Shown piece after piece: positions 9,001-18,063 of a stretch of DNA of 64,000 nt (positions within the stretch are counted from its first letter, which is position 1; every line of letters begins with the position of its first letter). This DNA comes from Niabella sp. GTDB taxonomy: Bacteria; Bacteroidota; Bacteroidia; Chitinophagales; Chitinophagaceae. Below the pieces are notes generated by a model. That model saw only the letters and a list, made by a program, of their open reading frames with translations. It searched no databases and was not told the DNA's origin. The stretch covers positions 292,463 through 356,462 of the forward strand of contig JAGIAT010000005.1 of NCBI GenBank assembly GCA_017744715.1. The letters run 5' to 3'. The translations under genes were made by a program, and so were the position numbers.

Positions 9001-10089
9001 GTGATTCAAAATACTGCTGCATCCAGTCCGTTCCGTACTTCCGTTGTTGCGATTAATGCCAGTACGGGTGATGTGCTGGCCTCCGCTTCAAACCCGGCAC
9101 CTTCTTATAAGGATCTGAAGCTGATCAGCAATATTGATCCCTCGGATTACCGCACCATTTTTAAACAGATCTTCCAGGACCGGGTGGTGGTGCCGCAAGA
9201 CCTGGGTATTACCTTTAACTCAAGGCCGGGCTCTACGGTAAAGATCATTGACGCAACCGCCGCTATGAACCAGTACGGCCCGTCTGCTGCGCAGTTCAGT
9301 TATTTTGTATATCCGGAGGAAATCATACACCAGGGTGAGCCGGTAAATATGAATGTGGATATGCGTACGGCCATTGTACATTCCAGCAATGTGTACTTTA
9401 TCAAACTGGCGAATGATAAAAACCTGCAGGCATCCTTGTTTAATATATACGACGCACTCGGGATGAATATCCTGAACCGCGGAGGATTTCATTTTCAGCG
9501 GCCGGAAGATTACGACAGTGAAACCTATTTTAAAGAATGGGGTGCTTTTGTAGCCCGGGGTAAAAATATCTTTAACAGTCAGCGGCTGATGAACACGCGG
9601 CGCAGGCTGCAGTCGCCCTATTCGGATATTGCCTGGGGGCAGGGCGAACTTTCTGCCACTCCGCTGCATCTGGCTAAAATGTCGGGGGCGCTTGCAGACA
9701 GCGGCATCTTACAACCTTCCCGCTTCCTGTTTAAAAGCTGGAACAATAAGCTGGTCTTGCAAAAGGAAACTCCGGTGGCAAGTCAGCCCCGGTTTGCGGC
9801 GCTGATCAGCGATTTTATGCGGGAGCAATCGGCCAAGGTATCTGCGGCATCCGGGCTGGAGGTGCATGGGAAAACCGGTAGTCCCGAGCGGGATAAATTG
9901 GTTAAGAAAGGCGAGAAAACAGCGCTGAAGCGGGTTACGGACTCCTGGTATACATTTTTTGTAGCTTCGCCTAAATTAAAGGCGCCCATTGCGTTTACGA
10001 TCCGTATTGAAGAGATCGGTAATTCGGAGTATGCAAAGACGCTGGCGGTTGATATTCTAAAACAGCTGAAAGGGGCCGGGTATTTTTAA
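6046..10089 (+). CDS. SEDS glycosyltransferase (FtsW/RodA) fused to class B penicillin-binding transpeptidase
   Basis: 1347 aa in one frame. An N-terminal membrane helix (about 12-30) and an extracytoplasmic region include a carboxypeptidase-regulatory-like beta domain (about 155-240, ARTNENGSYEFYNL). A polytopic SEDS domain (about 305-745) keeps FQVSELSK, GDLGPA (near 496), QGLGKG, the TDMI aspartate D648 matching the proposed catalytic Asp of RodA/FtsW, and GEELG (655-659). A further membrane helix near 765-785 leads to the bPBP pedestal motif RSGNIYDRNG. The transpeptidase domain has S1063-T-V-K1066, S1113-S-N1115 and K1276-T-G, all intact. SEDS proteins polymerise lipid II glycan and bPBPs cross-link it; normally they are separate partner proteins. 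Its place beside kinases and a phosphatase suggests phospho-control of wall synthesis. Confidence 0.95.
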   Translation: MKKKVTLYPRRIERVLLAAVTLLIGIMAFQYYQHKKDDFINSDYGYESGKMVNLIAPVQASTLQQIFAKGGYFTDEEYIRFIAGKIKTLVEKQGQLPNLGALNKNSLMIPATEFLNTSSESGKLRFLNAITQLDMDSALYAAELKSPAKYPDEVAVQNTKTKLSIHGKIRLAASDSSGEQTGAGVLVKLTEIFPSNYYDTLSIQAGNDPVEFFARTNENGSYEFYNLKENSNYRVMAIKPGFDFGPAKGIAAIQDDQSFHFTGKTHRIRILDRTEFRQIKNDKIFTVRTPANFKKEYFTHLVLFVLAFWIFHFVLWLKNYRSDQFILPLLFFLSGTGIIVLYSMQDPLRDIIHGSGMAACVVGVLLFFSVVLFFLKEHAVMRFYHSKWFDPVYNLLPLSGGLKAPRGYSWMLLSILLMLLLAFIGTGPEGSGVKVNLFGFQVSELSKICMVVFFAAYFAVNSEYFRNIPDNRWLTRNNIKMLLLFVFLLGVYALLGDLGPAIVLCLTFLFFYAFAKEEFFQMVLAAVIYVIALLITSRFINNAQHNYLPLLAALACAGTLGYAFFKKRYESVAFIILIISSFILLAALPFEFTQRLADRNGMFKDIWENKLIGGDQVAHGIWSLNAGGFFGQGLGKGFSSVMPAYHTDMILESMGEELGLTALIAVFLAFGLLTYRSLLAARRTGKPFLFYLVAGIAIATMLQFFLITAGTLGLIPLTGISVPFLSKGNAGIIITLAAFLMVLLLSNEKGDALEMEYVKKNYDNVNAYAILTFFAVLIFFIGTLFWYQYKSNTYITKPALVLNRKGAWQYSYNPRIGIFLREIRSGNIYDRNGVLLATSNKATFDKFKNKLIPLGANPALYAEQLKRDQNRYYPFGADLLFWLGDYNKEIANEEAAGYAAEYRHYTLLKGFDVTYATAQKTSDRYREDRFLPVTQKESELVKYDYSALAPILKEGKDGQWVELQNNKDKDIQLSLDVALNQKISAVIQNTAASSPFRTSVVAINASTGDVLASASNPAPSYKDLKLISNIDPSDYRTIFKQIFQDRVVVPQDLGITFNSRPGSTVKIIDATAAMNQYGPSAAQFSYFVYPEEIIHQGEPVNMNVDMRTAIVHSSNVYFIKLANDKNLQASLFNIYDALGMNILNRGGFHFQRPEDYDSETYFKEWGAFVARGKNIFNSQRLMNTRRRLQSPYSDIAWGQGELSATPLHLAKMSGALADSGILQPSRFLFKSWNNKLVLQKETPVASQPRFAALISDFMREQSAKVSAASGLEVHGKTGSPERDKLVKKGEKTALKRVTDSWYTFFVASPKLKAPIAFTIRIEEIGNSEYAKTLAVDILKQLKGAGYF

Positions 10090-10176
10090 CGAAGGTGTTC
10101 GGTTATCAGGCTTCGGTGCGCGTTGTAAAACTGATAGCTAATATCTGAACACGAACAAAACATAGCATTCAATAAT

Positions 10177-11085
10177 ATGAATTGGTTTAAGAAAAAATTT
10201 GAACAGTTTTCGGAGAAGCTCAATGCGGATGATACATCCTTCGGCCCGGTTGAAAAAAAAGGAGCAGCCGAAGAAGCCGCAAAGACACCGGCAACTCCAA
10301 AAACACCGGATCGTGTGACCGCTTCTGCACGGGTGGACAATATAGAAGCGTTAAAAGAGATCACGCTGGGCGCTATATCCCAAACCGTACGGATGCTGGG
10401 GTATAGCAACACCGTGATCTCCGGGCTGGTGTTTCATTCGGCATATAAGGATAATGCAATTGAAAATGTAGGACTGATGAGCCTGATGAAAGATCCGCAG
10501 TTCATCAATCGTATCAAGCGTGAATTTAAATCGAGAGGAATCAATTATAAAGAGGATCTGAGTCTGGATGTGATACACGAGTCGCCCGATACGGAAAAAG
10601 TAACGGCTATTACCGACGGCATCGGGGTGGAAGTACTAACCCCGAAAGACATACTGAAAAAGCGGAAGGCCCGGGTAGTGGCTACAGAAGGCATTACCTG
10701 GGAACCCGAGTATATCCTTGAACCCAGCGGCAAGCACTATTTCATAGGAAGGGGAAAGGATCCTAAAATTGAAAACGGCCCCAAGATCCATAATGACATT
10801 GCCTTTATAGGAATTGAAGAAAAGAACGAAGAGCAATACAAGATCAATAATTTTATCAGCCGTTCAAATGCTGCGATCGTATTTGACAAGGAGATCGGGG
10901 CTTATAAACTCTTTCGTTCGAAGTTCCTGAATAACCCTTCGAATAAGATCAAGGTGTTTAACGCATCGCTGGATGACTTTTCGGGCATCAGCCTGAACAA
11001 TGCGGCAGTGCCCCATATTTTAAAGAATGGCGACTCCATTTGCTTTAATGATACGATCGTTCTGGAATTTCAGTTGTTGGATTGA
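10177..11085 (+). CDS. FHA-domain protein
   Basis: 302 aa, no signal peptide or membrane helix. An amphipathic basic start (MNWFKKKFEQF) and a Pro/Lys/Ala linker to about residue 50 lead to a helical/alpha-beta middle region (about 55-140) that parallels the FhaA-like protein of this cluster. The C-terminal half (about 180-302) has FHA features: FIGRGKD (the strand-turn Gly-Arg), ISRSNA where FHA domains have SRxHA, and a final NGDSICFNDT strand. The His of SRxH is Asn here, so phosphothreonine binding may be altered. It lies between the SEDS-PBP gene and the second kinase. A likely adaptor that reads phosphorylated partners; function inferred. Confidence 0.7.
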   Translation: MNWFKKKFEQFSEKLNADDTSFGPVEKKGAAEEAAKTPATPKTPDRVTASARVDNIEALKEITLGAISQTVRMLGYSNTVISGLVFHSAYKDNAIENVGLMSLMKDPQFINRIKREFKSRGINYKEDLSLDVIHESPDTEKVTAITDGIGVEVLTPKDILKKRKARVVATEGITWEPEYILEPSGKHYFIGRGKDPKIENGPKIHNDIAFIGIEEKNEEQYKINNFISRSNAAIVFDKEIGAYKLFRSKFLNNPSNKIKVFNASLDDFSGISLNNAAVPHILKNGDSICFNDTIVLEFQLLD

Positions 11086-11193
11086 ATATGCAGGCATCGT
11101 CGATAGTAAGATCAGAATGGATTTAAGAATGAAAAATTGCAATAGGAGTGAACGGCAGTTTGCCGTTGGTCTTATGCGTTAAGTTTGAATATA

Positions 11194-12558
11194 ATGCAGG
11201 AGTTAGCATCTAAATATGATATTCTTAAAGTAATCGGGCACGGTGGGTTTTCTGCAGTGTTTAAGGCCCGGAGTAAGGAAGACCCGGAGCATGTGGTGGC
11301 TTTAAAGCAGCTGGATTTTGTATTGGAGAACGAGGATGCCAAGGAGTACCGCGATTTTAAGAATGAAGTAGAGATCCTAAAGCGGCTGGATCATCCGAAT
11401 ATTGTCAAGATCTACGACGAATATATACTGGACAATAAGCCTTCCCTGGAAATGGAATATGTAGACGGTGAAACACTGGAGTCCATTATCCAGCGGGAAG
11501 GATATTTTTCCATTGAAGATACATTGGAAATGATTACACAAATGGCGTCAGCGCTGAGCTACTGCCATCATTATCATACTTACGATACACCACCGCAGCA
11601 CTGGCTTTCTGATTCGGTGATCATTAACCGGGATGCGATTATCCACAATGATATCAATCCCAAAAACATCATCCGTACAAAGAATGCGGATGGTGCTTAC
11701 CGGTATGTGCTCATCGATTTCGGTTTGTCCTTTGCAGATCCGGATGCAGTGCGGCACAGCAAAAAGGAAGATGGTATGGCCGAGTACAAGGCGCCGGAAA
11801 AGTGGCGTGGCCAACTGGTAGATACGCCCTCTGATATTTACAGCCTGGGTATTGTATTGTATGAACTGCTGGCGGGGCAGGTGCCTTTCCCGGTAAAGGA
11901 CTACAAACAGGCCAACGAGATGATCGCACTGGAGGAAAAGCATAAGAGTGCACCCGTGCCGGATATCTGCCGGAAGCGGATGGAGGCCATTGAAAATAAA
12001 GAAGGGCAGCGCCCGGAAACATGCGACATACCTGCCTGGCTGGAAATGCTGGTACGCCGCTGCCTTGAGAAAAATCCGCTCAGCCGGTTTAAAACGGGTA
12101 GGGAACTGAGCCAGTTCTTCTACAACGCGCTGGATGGAAAGATTGAAACTCCGGAACGGCAGGCCGAGGTTATTGATATTGATCCTGCATTGGGAGAAAA
12201 GAATGCGGGGGCCTATATTGAGGTAGAACCGAATATTCTTACCGAGGGGCAGCATTTTTTTATTAATAAAGATGTGGTGACTATCGGCCGTTGGAATGAT
12301 CTTCCGGGAACAATTGCCGATTTCGGTATCCGGACTTCCGACCGGTTTATTTCAAAAAATCATTGCCAGATCATCCGTAAGCCGGATGCAGCAAATGGAT
12401 ATATTTACTTTTTACAGGATAAGGCGCCCAGCAAGAATGGCACTTATTTCAATAGCCCGAAAAACTCAATCCGGTTATCGGATACCACGGAAGTGCTTTT
12501 GAAAGAGGGCGATTATTTCTGGATCGGAAACACCCGGTTGGTGTTTCACCAGGGTTAG
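11194..12558 (+). CDS. Ser/Thr protein kinase with C-terminal FHA domain
   Basis: 454 aa from the ATG at 11194 (a TTG three codons earlier is possible). The Hanks kinase domain (about 1-320) has GHGGFSAVFKA as glycine loop, VALKQLDF with the ATP Lys, a catalytic loop reading HNDINPKN (Asn replaces the Arg of HRD, so this is a non-RD kinase, while the catalytic Asp is kept), DFGLSF and YKAPEKW. An insertion (HHYHTYDTPPQHWLSD) sits before the catalytic loop. The C-terminal FHA domain (about 350-450) is canonical: TIGRWND, SDRFISKNHC and SKNGTYFN. No membrane segment is seen, so the protein is cytoplasmic. It is the last gene of the cluster. A kinase carrying its own FHA can bind its phosphorylated self or the other FHA-linked partners. 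Confidence 0.92.
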   Translation: MQELASKYDILKVIGHGGFSAVFKARSKEDPEHVVALKQLDFVLENEDAKEYRDFKNEVEILKRLDHPNIVKIYDEYILDNKPSLEMEYVDGETLESIIQREGYFSIEDTLEMITQMASALSYCHHYHTYDTPPQHWLSDSVIINRDAIIHNDINPKNIIRTKNADGAYRYVLIDFGLSFADPDAVRHSKKEDGMAEYKAPEKWRGQLVDTPSDIYSLGIVLYELLAGQVPFPVKDYKQANEMIALEEKHKSAPVPDICRKRMEAIENKEGQRPETCDIPAWLEMLVRRCLEKNPLSRFKTGRELSQFFYNALDGKIETPERQAEVIDIDPALGEKNAGAYIEVEPNILTEGQHFFINKDVVTIGRWNDLPGTIADFGIRTSDRFISKNHCQIIRKPDAANGYIYFLQDKAPSKNGTYFNSPKNSIRLSDTTEVLLKEGDYFWIGNTRLVFHQG

Positions 12559-12822
12559 CAGCGTGCATTATTCCTTAAACGATGCTTGAACCCCAAAAGT
12601 CAATTTATAGTGGGATGCCGTTCGGCGTTTCATTTACAGGTAAAATTAATGAAGTGATGATATCATTCCCCCGGTTCATCCTGAACCTGCCTGCGAAGAG
12701 CATACAAGTTCAGGACAACAGGTATATTTTTTTCTGAGTGTACCTTCCAAAAGAGCTGCTGTGTTCTCACCGCATTGGCGATCAAATGTAATGGCGATAC
12801 GTCTTTTCACATACGTTGAGCA

Positions 12823-14823
12823 TTAATCGGCCACCGCCTTTACAACAGGCGAGTATGTAATACTGCCATCTTTATTCACCTGTTGGATGCGCACAAACAA
12901 CTGCGTATTACCGGACCGGCTGATAGCAGGATCTCCCTTTTTACAGGAGGGCAGGGCCAGGCCAATGCTCATTACCAGTACTGCCAGCAACGGCCCCCGG
13001 TTCCGGCGATGCAGGAGCAGCAATGCGATGCCCAATACAAGGAAGGAAACGCCCAGCATCCGGGTGGCGGCCATATTGCCGGTATAGGTATAATGGGTTT
13101 CCTGGTCGGAGTTGCCATTTACATTTGAATCTACCTGCCCGATCGCCGTGAAATGCTGCCCGTCGTCAGACACTTCAATTACAAAGTGATCGTTGTTTTT
13201 TTCCATCAATGTAGACCACGACAGGTGGAGCTGGTTGCCCGAGATCGTTGCGCTCAGCTTACCGAACACCACCGGAAGGGCGATGCTGTATTGTAAAGTA
13301 AAGGTTGCGGGGGTGGGATCTTTAATGCCGGCGATGTCCACTACGGCATAGGTGAAGGAACTTTTATTGGTACCCCCGGGTGTTGTGGCTGTAGCCATCA
13401 TCACCAGCTTTGAAGGATCATAGTTGGGGATCAGGTACCCGTTGCCGGCAATGTCGGCCGTGGTAATCGTATGCCCGTTATATACCAGGTTGAAGCCGTT
13501 TGTGGGCAGGGAAGTAATGTACAACGGTTTACTGCTCCAGCTGATGGCTGTTGGCTGTATGATGGGGTCACTGCCTTTCAGGGGGGCATCTGCTATCGAA
13601 ACCGGTACACCAGATACGGGCGCCCCGGTGATGTTTTTAGTTACATCATAACTTTCGGGCGCCTGCTCCATTGCGAAATTCAGGTTAGACATATCGGCAT
13701 TCGTTATTCCCAGGGTAATGATACCATCATTGGGTCCGGCACTGGCCTGCGCGGCTCCGTTTACATTTTCACCAATGATGGCATACCCGGGCGGAGGTGC
13801 AGGCGTATTAATGGTACCGCCAACAGGAATATTCGCCGTGGAATACAGGATCTTCATGCCGATATCGACGGTGGTATACGGCACCCCGTTATCACCCGTA
13901 AACGTATAGCTGCCGTCTGCGGCGACGGGCACCTTGGAGATAATGGCGCCATTGCTCTTTGTAAGGTAGGCATACAGGACGGGCGCCGTTCCGTTAATAG
14001 CGGGCTCGCCGGCATCCTGTGTTTTATTTCCATTGATGTCGTTGAAAATTTTTCCGCTAACCGTTATCACCCCCATTTCGATCAGCAGATCATCAATAGC
14101 CAGATCATTACCAAACGTGGAGGCATTGTTATCGGAGTTGAAGAAATTGAAATACAGCGCCGGTGCATTATAGCCGGCGGGCAGGATAAAGTTTACGTTT
14201 TTCTGCTGCCAGGGCAGGCCGTTATTGGCAGTGGCCCTTGGCAATACCCATGTTTGCGGAGCTCCGGTTGCATTATAAATGGTGCCGGTGTTGTTGGGGG
14301 TATTTCTTATGGATAACCCGATATAGCCATCTTTAAAAACACCGGGGAAATCAGTACCGGTCGTATAGCCCATCATATTAGCAGCCCAAAAACTGATCCG
14401 GTAATAAGCCCCCGGGATATCAAAGGCAGAAGAACTGTACAGGTAATAGGCACCGTTTGCCTCTCCTTGTTTGGCCGGGTTGGCATTGATCATCATCATA
14501 TAGCCAGACCCGGTATGGTCGCTTCCCACCTGCCACAGGTTTTTCAGCGTGGAGCTGGGATAAGCAAAATTGCCATAACCATTCGTATTCAGGGCAAGGG
14601 CGTAAGACCCGTCGTATAAGGTGGTGTGGGTGGTTTGGGCGGTATAGCTGGTCGTGCCCGGGGCAATCAGTGCCGCAGGAGTTGCACTTGGGTCGGCCGT
14701 GCCGGTTCCAAAATCTTCATTTACCAGCTTTTTCCAGGTGCCGGGCTGTGCATAGGTATGAACTGAGGATAAACACAGGAGTGAAAGGGTGAGCACGCGG
14801 CTCCATGGGCGGTTAGACATCAT
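12823..14823 (-). CDS. Secreted SdrD_B-like surface protein with membrane-spanning tail
   Basis: 666 aa. A signal peptide with SLLCLSSVHTYAQ ends near residue 26. A jelly-roll-like adhesion region (about 27-250) includes several aromatic/Gly-rich strands and IDDLLIEMG. An SdrD_B-type domain (about 250-330, GKIFNDINGNKTQDAGEP) and a cadherin/Ig-like region follow, then a strand-rich module (ISGNQLHLSWSTLMEKNND) typical of Bacteroidota surface proteins just before their sorting tail. Instead of a type IX secretion tail it ends in two hydrophobic helices (about 580-625) and about 45 aa containing LPSCKKGD, a lipobox-like segment in mid-protein. It stands alone, convergent with the kinase cluster. 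Adhesion or scaffold function is inferred from the domains; nothing catalytic is visible. Confidence 0.7.
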   Translation of the reverse strand: MMSNRPWSRVLTLSLLCLSSVHTYAQPGTWKKLVNEDFGTGTADPSATPAALIAPGTTSYTAQTTHTTLYDGSYALALNTNGYGNFAYPSSTLKNLWQVGSDHTGSGYMMMINANPAKQGEANGAYYLYSSSAFDIPGAYYRISFWAANMMGYTTGTDFPGVFKDGYIGLSIRNTPNNTGTIYNATGAPQTWVLPRATANNGLPWQQKNVNFILPAGYNAPALYFNFFNSDNNASTFGNDLAIDDLLIEMGVITVSGKIFNDINGNKTQDAGEPAINGTAPVLYAYLTKSNGAIISKVPVAADGSYTFTGDNGVPYTTVDIGMKILYSTANIPVGGTINTPAPPPGYAIIGENVNGAAQASAGPNDGIITLGITNADMSNLNFAMEQAPESYDVTKNITGAPVSGVPVSIADAPLKGSDPIIQPTAISWSSKPLYITSLPTNGFNLVYNGHTITTADIAGNGYLIPNYDPSKLVMMATATTPGGTNKSSFTYAVVDIAGIKDPTPATFTLQYSIALPVVFGKLSATISGNQLHLSWSTLMEKNNDHFVIEVSDDGQHFTAIGQVDSNVNGNSDQETHYTYTGNMAATRMLGVSFLVLGIALLLLHRRNRGPLLAVLVMSIGLALPSCKKGDPAISRSGNTQLFVRIQQVNKDGSITYSPVVKAVAD

Positions 14824-15664
14824 ACAAAATAATTAATCCAATAATTAAAGGTGTTAAAATTAGACGGCGTGCCCGAAAAAGCGGGCAAATAGAAAAGCGG
14901 ATTCGGCCGGCTGACCGGTTTTGTCCTTAAATGCGTCTTTTTCTTCGACGGAATTTGCGATACGCTTACTAATGTTAAAACAGACCTGGTGCGCATAGAC
15001 GAATAAAGGTTTAGCATAATGAAAATTTCAAAGCCTGAGCATAAAGAGCAATCATTAAAAAGCGTACCAGAGGATCCGTTACAGCTCGCAATTATGGATC
15101 CGGAGAACATTTAGGGACGAATAAGCAAGTGATAGAGACAAATAAACAAGCAGCTGAACGCTTACCGCAACTTTACCGGGTACAACTCAGATTTTCGCAA
15201 TCGCGTATTCTATTAAGCATAAAATGTTACCCGGTTTTTTATTGTAGATACAAAATGGATGAAGCAATGACCAACAGCGGTTGTTTTATAACAGAACGCC
15301 AGGTACGGTGTCTGTGACCGGGCTTCTGCCATCCGGATCTGCATTGGAGGATGCCGGCCCGGATGCATCCTGTACGGATAAACCCGAACAAGCATGAACC
15401 CGACCTGGCACGATTTGCGTTAAATCAGATTCTATAATTGCTTGAAACGACTGGCAATCAAAATGTACTTTTAAAGTCGCTGGGCTTAAGAGTGCGGGTG
15501 TTTAAAGGAATGGCATTAAATGATACCCTGGATTATACTGTATAGAATGCGGCAAGCCTCATAAATAATAAAGGCATGCATACCAAAAACTGCCGTGCCC
15601 GGTGTTCCTGGAATGCATGCTAAAAAACGCTTTCCCGCTGTTTTCTTTCATCAATACAGATGTG
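14824..15664. other. 841-base spacer between dnaK and the SdrD_B-like gene
   Basis: No supported gene. A 31-codon ORF at 15019-15114 on plus (MKISKPEHKEQS...) is the only frame that looks faintly protein-like. The rest is mixed sequence with short frames. This is the region downstream of dnaK and upstream of the surface-protein gene; the promoter of the latter should lie near its right-hand start, but I could not pick a box. Confidence 0.4.
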
Positions 15665-17581
15665 CTACCTTACTTCTTCAAAGGGAACATCGGTAACATC
15701 GTCTGCGCCGCTGTTTTGTGCCTCTTCATTTCCGCCCGGGCCACCGGTTTGGGCAGATGTATTGCCCGTATTGTCTTGTGGGGTTGTTTTATACATATCT
15801 GCACTTGCTGCCGTCCAGGCAGTATTCAGATCAGCCGTGGCGCGCTCAATGCCTGCCATATCCTCCTGCTCATGAGCGTACTTCAGGGCAGTCAGGGCCG
15901 CTTCGATCAATGATTTTTTATCGGCCGGAATTTTATCGCCATATTCTTTTAATTGTTTTTCGGTCTGGAAGGCAAGACTGTCGGCGTGGTTCAGTTTTTC
16001 AATCTTTTCTCTTGCGGCTTTGTCGGCTGCTTCGTTGGCTTTGGCATCCGCCCGCATTTTGGCTACCTCTTCCTTGCTTAAACCGCTGCCCGCCTCAATA
16101 CGGATGGTTTGTTCCTTGCCGGTACCCTTATCCCGGGCGCTTACATTTAAAATACCGTTGGCATCAATATCAAAGGTTACTTCTATTTGCGGCAGGCCCC
16201 GCGGCGCCGGGGGAATACCATCCAGATTAAAGATCCCCAGGCTTTTGTTGTCTTTTGCCATGGAGCGGTCGCCCTGCAGCACATGTACCTGCACGCCCGG
16301 CTGGTTGTCGGCAGCAGTAGAAAATGTTTCCGATTTTTTTGCGGGGATCGTGGTATTGGCCGGAATCAGCGTGGTCATTACGCCGCCCATGGTTTCAATA
16401 CCCAATGAAAGGGGCGTAACATCCAGCAATACCACATCTTTTACATCGCCGGTCAGTATGGCCCCTTGTATGGCCGCTCCGATGGCAACCACCTCATCGG
16501 GGTTTACACTTTTATTGGGTTTCCTGCCAAAGAATTTCTCTACAATCTCCTGCACTTTTGGTATGCGGGTGCTACCGCCTACCAGTATCACTTCATCGAT
16601 GTTCGTTGTGGTAAGCCCGGCATCTTTCAGCGCCGCTTCACAAGGCTTTAAACAGCGCCCGAACAGGGCATCGGTGATTTGCTCAAACGTTGCCCGCGTC
16701 AGTTTTTTTACAAGGTGTTTGGGAACGCCGTCTACGGCCGTAATATAGGGCAGGTTGATTTCTGTTTCCGTAGAAGAGGACAATTCGACCTTTGCTTTTT
16801 CTGCCGCCTCTCTTAAGCGTTGCAGGGCCATCGGGTCTTTCCGTAAATCGATATGCTCCTGTTTTTTAAATTCCTCGGCCAGCCAGTCCACGATCAGCTT
16901 GTCGAAATCGTCGCCCCCCAGGTGCGTATCACCATTGGTGGATTTTACTTCAAAAACCCCATCGCCCAGTTCGAGTATAGAAATATCAAAGGTGCCGCCA
17001 CCAAGGTCAAAGACGGCTATCTTATGACTTTTATCGCTTTTTTCCAGTCCGTAAGCCAAGGCCGCGGCGGTAGGCTCATTCACAATCCGGCTCACTTTCA
17101 ACCCGGCAATTTCACCGGCTTCCTTGGTCGCCTGCCGCTGGGCGTCGTTAAAATACGCCGGCACGGTGATCACCGCTTCATTTACCTCCTGACCCAGGTG
17201 GTCTTCAGCAATCTTCTTCATTTTTTGCAGGATGATGGCCGATATCTCCTGTGGGGTATACAGGCGCCCGTCTATGTCAATGCGAATTGTATCGTTATCG
17301 CCGCGTACTACTTTATAGCTCACATGGGAGAGCTCGCTCTGCACTTCATCAAATTTGCGCCCCATAAAACGTTTTACAGAAGAAATGGTGTTCTGCGGAT
17401 TGGTGATCGCCTGTCTTTTGGCCGGATCCCCAACCTTACGTTCGCCATTTTTTAAAAAACCTACAACCGATGGGGTTGTACGGCGGCCTTCATCGTTGGC
17501 AATGACTACGGGCTCATTTCCTTCCATTACAGAAACACAACTGTTGGTAGTACCAAGGTCTATACCGATTATTTTTCCCAT
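15665..17581 (-). CDS. dnaK: Molecular chaperone DnaK (Hsp70)
   Basis: 638 aa, full family length. The nucleotide-binding domain (1-385) carries [14 protein letters not shown], the phosphate loop [13 protein letters not shown] and [11 protein letters not shown]. The linker [19 protein letters not shown] leads to the substrate-binding beta domain and the helical lid, ending in a Gly/Asn-rich tail with the acidic terminus [11 protein letters not shown], close to the E. coli EEVKD-like end that binds DnaJ. The chaperone folds and refolds cytoplasmic proteins with DnaJ and GrpE, neither of which is nearby; single dnaK genes are normal in Bacteroidota. No CIRCE element is visible upstream, so heat control is probably by other means. 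Confidence 0.98.
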   Translation of the reverse strand: MGKIIGIDLGTTNSCVSVMEGNEPVVIANDEGRRTTPSVVGFLKNGERKVGDPAKRQAITNPQNTISSVKRFMGRKFDEVQSELSHVSYKVVRGDNDTIRIDIDGRLYTPQEISAIILQKMKKIAEDHLGQEVNEAVITVPAYFNDAQRQATKEAGEIAGLKVSRIVNEPTAAALAYGLEKSDKSHKIAVFDLGGGTFDISILELGDGVFEVKSTNGDTHLGGDDFDKLIVDWLAEEFKKQEHIDLRKDPMALQRLREAAEKAKVELSSSTETEINLPYITAVDGVPKHLVKKLTRATFEQITDALFGRCLKPCEAALKDAGLTTTNIDEVILVGGSTRIPKVQEIVEKFFGRKPNKSVNPDEVVAIGAAIQGAILTGDVKDVVLLDVTPLSLGIETMGGVMTTLIPANTTIPAKKSETFSTAADNQPGVQVHVLQGDRSMAKDNKSLGIFNLDGIPPAPRGLPQIEVTFDIDANGILNVSARDKGTGKEQTIRIEAGSGLSKEEVAKMRADAKANEAADKAAREKIEKLNHADSLAFQTEKQLKEYGDKIPADKKSLIEAALTALKYAHEQEDMAGIERATADLNTAWTAASADMYKTTPQDNTGNTSAQTGGPGGNEEAQNSGADDVTDVPFEEVR

Positions 17582-18063
17582 GTTATAAAGTTTTAAATAT
17601 GTGTAAACGATCCGTGTTGGATATTTTTGTTTTGAAGGTGGTTGAAATGATCTAAAAACCGGGCCATTGCTTACCTGTCATTCAGGAGGGCATTTTGTAC
17701 CGTTCCGTTTTATAACTACAAATGGCTACATGCTAAAGGGATACAATAATAATTCAAATAGCGCGAAGGCCAGGTGGTTATTTGTATCGGAAAACATGAA
17801 AACAGTGTTGCATATTGTATATATCTGTCATCCGGGGAAGCGATGATGCACGGGATCGGTTAATTTGGGCGCCGGGTGTGTACACCAGTGCTGTGCGGAT
17901 TCCTGAAAGCGGTTGGCAGTGCGCATTCCGGGCGCCCGTTTAAAGCCGGGCAATCCCGGATGTTTTTTCAATAAACAACCGCAGATAATTTGTATATTGG
18001 TATTGATTTTAAAAACAGATTCCGGGTATTGCGGGCGGTAGCAAGCCGGGTTGCGTAACGAAG
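17582..18063. other. Divergent spacer dnaK / moaA
   Basis: 482 bases holding the promoters of dnaK (minus) and of the Moco operon (plus). I see no clean TAnnTTTG box on either strand. TATATTGG at 17993-18000 is one mismatch from the -7 consensus and could serve moaA. No gene or Moco-riboswitch-like fold is recognised. Confidence 0.35.

Noticed and set aside
12823..13130. Type IX secretion sorting signal on the SdrD_B-like protein
   Set aside because: The usual C-terminal beta domain with a PxGxYxL-type and KxxxK-type pattern is missing; two hydrophobic helices take its place.
17582..17700. CIRCE-type heat-shock operator for dnaK
   Set aside because: No 9-base inverted repeat with the TTAGCACTC core is present upstream of the dnaK start.
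17582..18063. Molybdenum-cofactor riboswitch before moaA
   Set aside because: No matching pairing pattern could be traced by eye.
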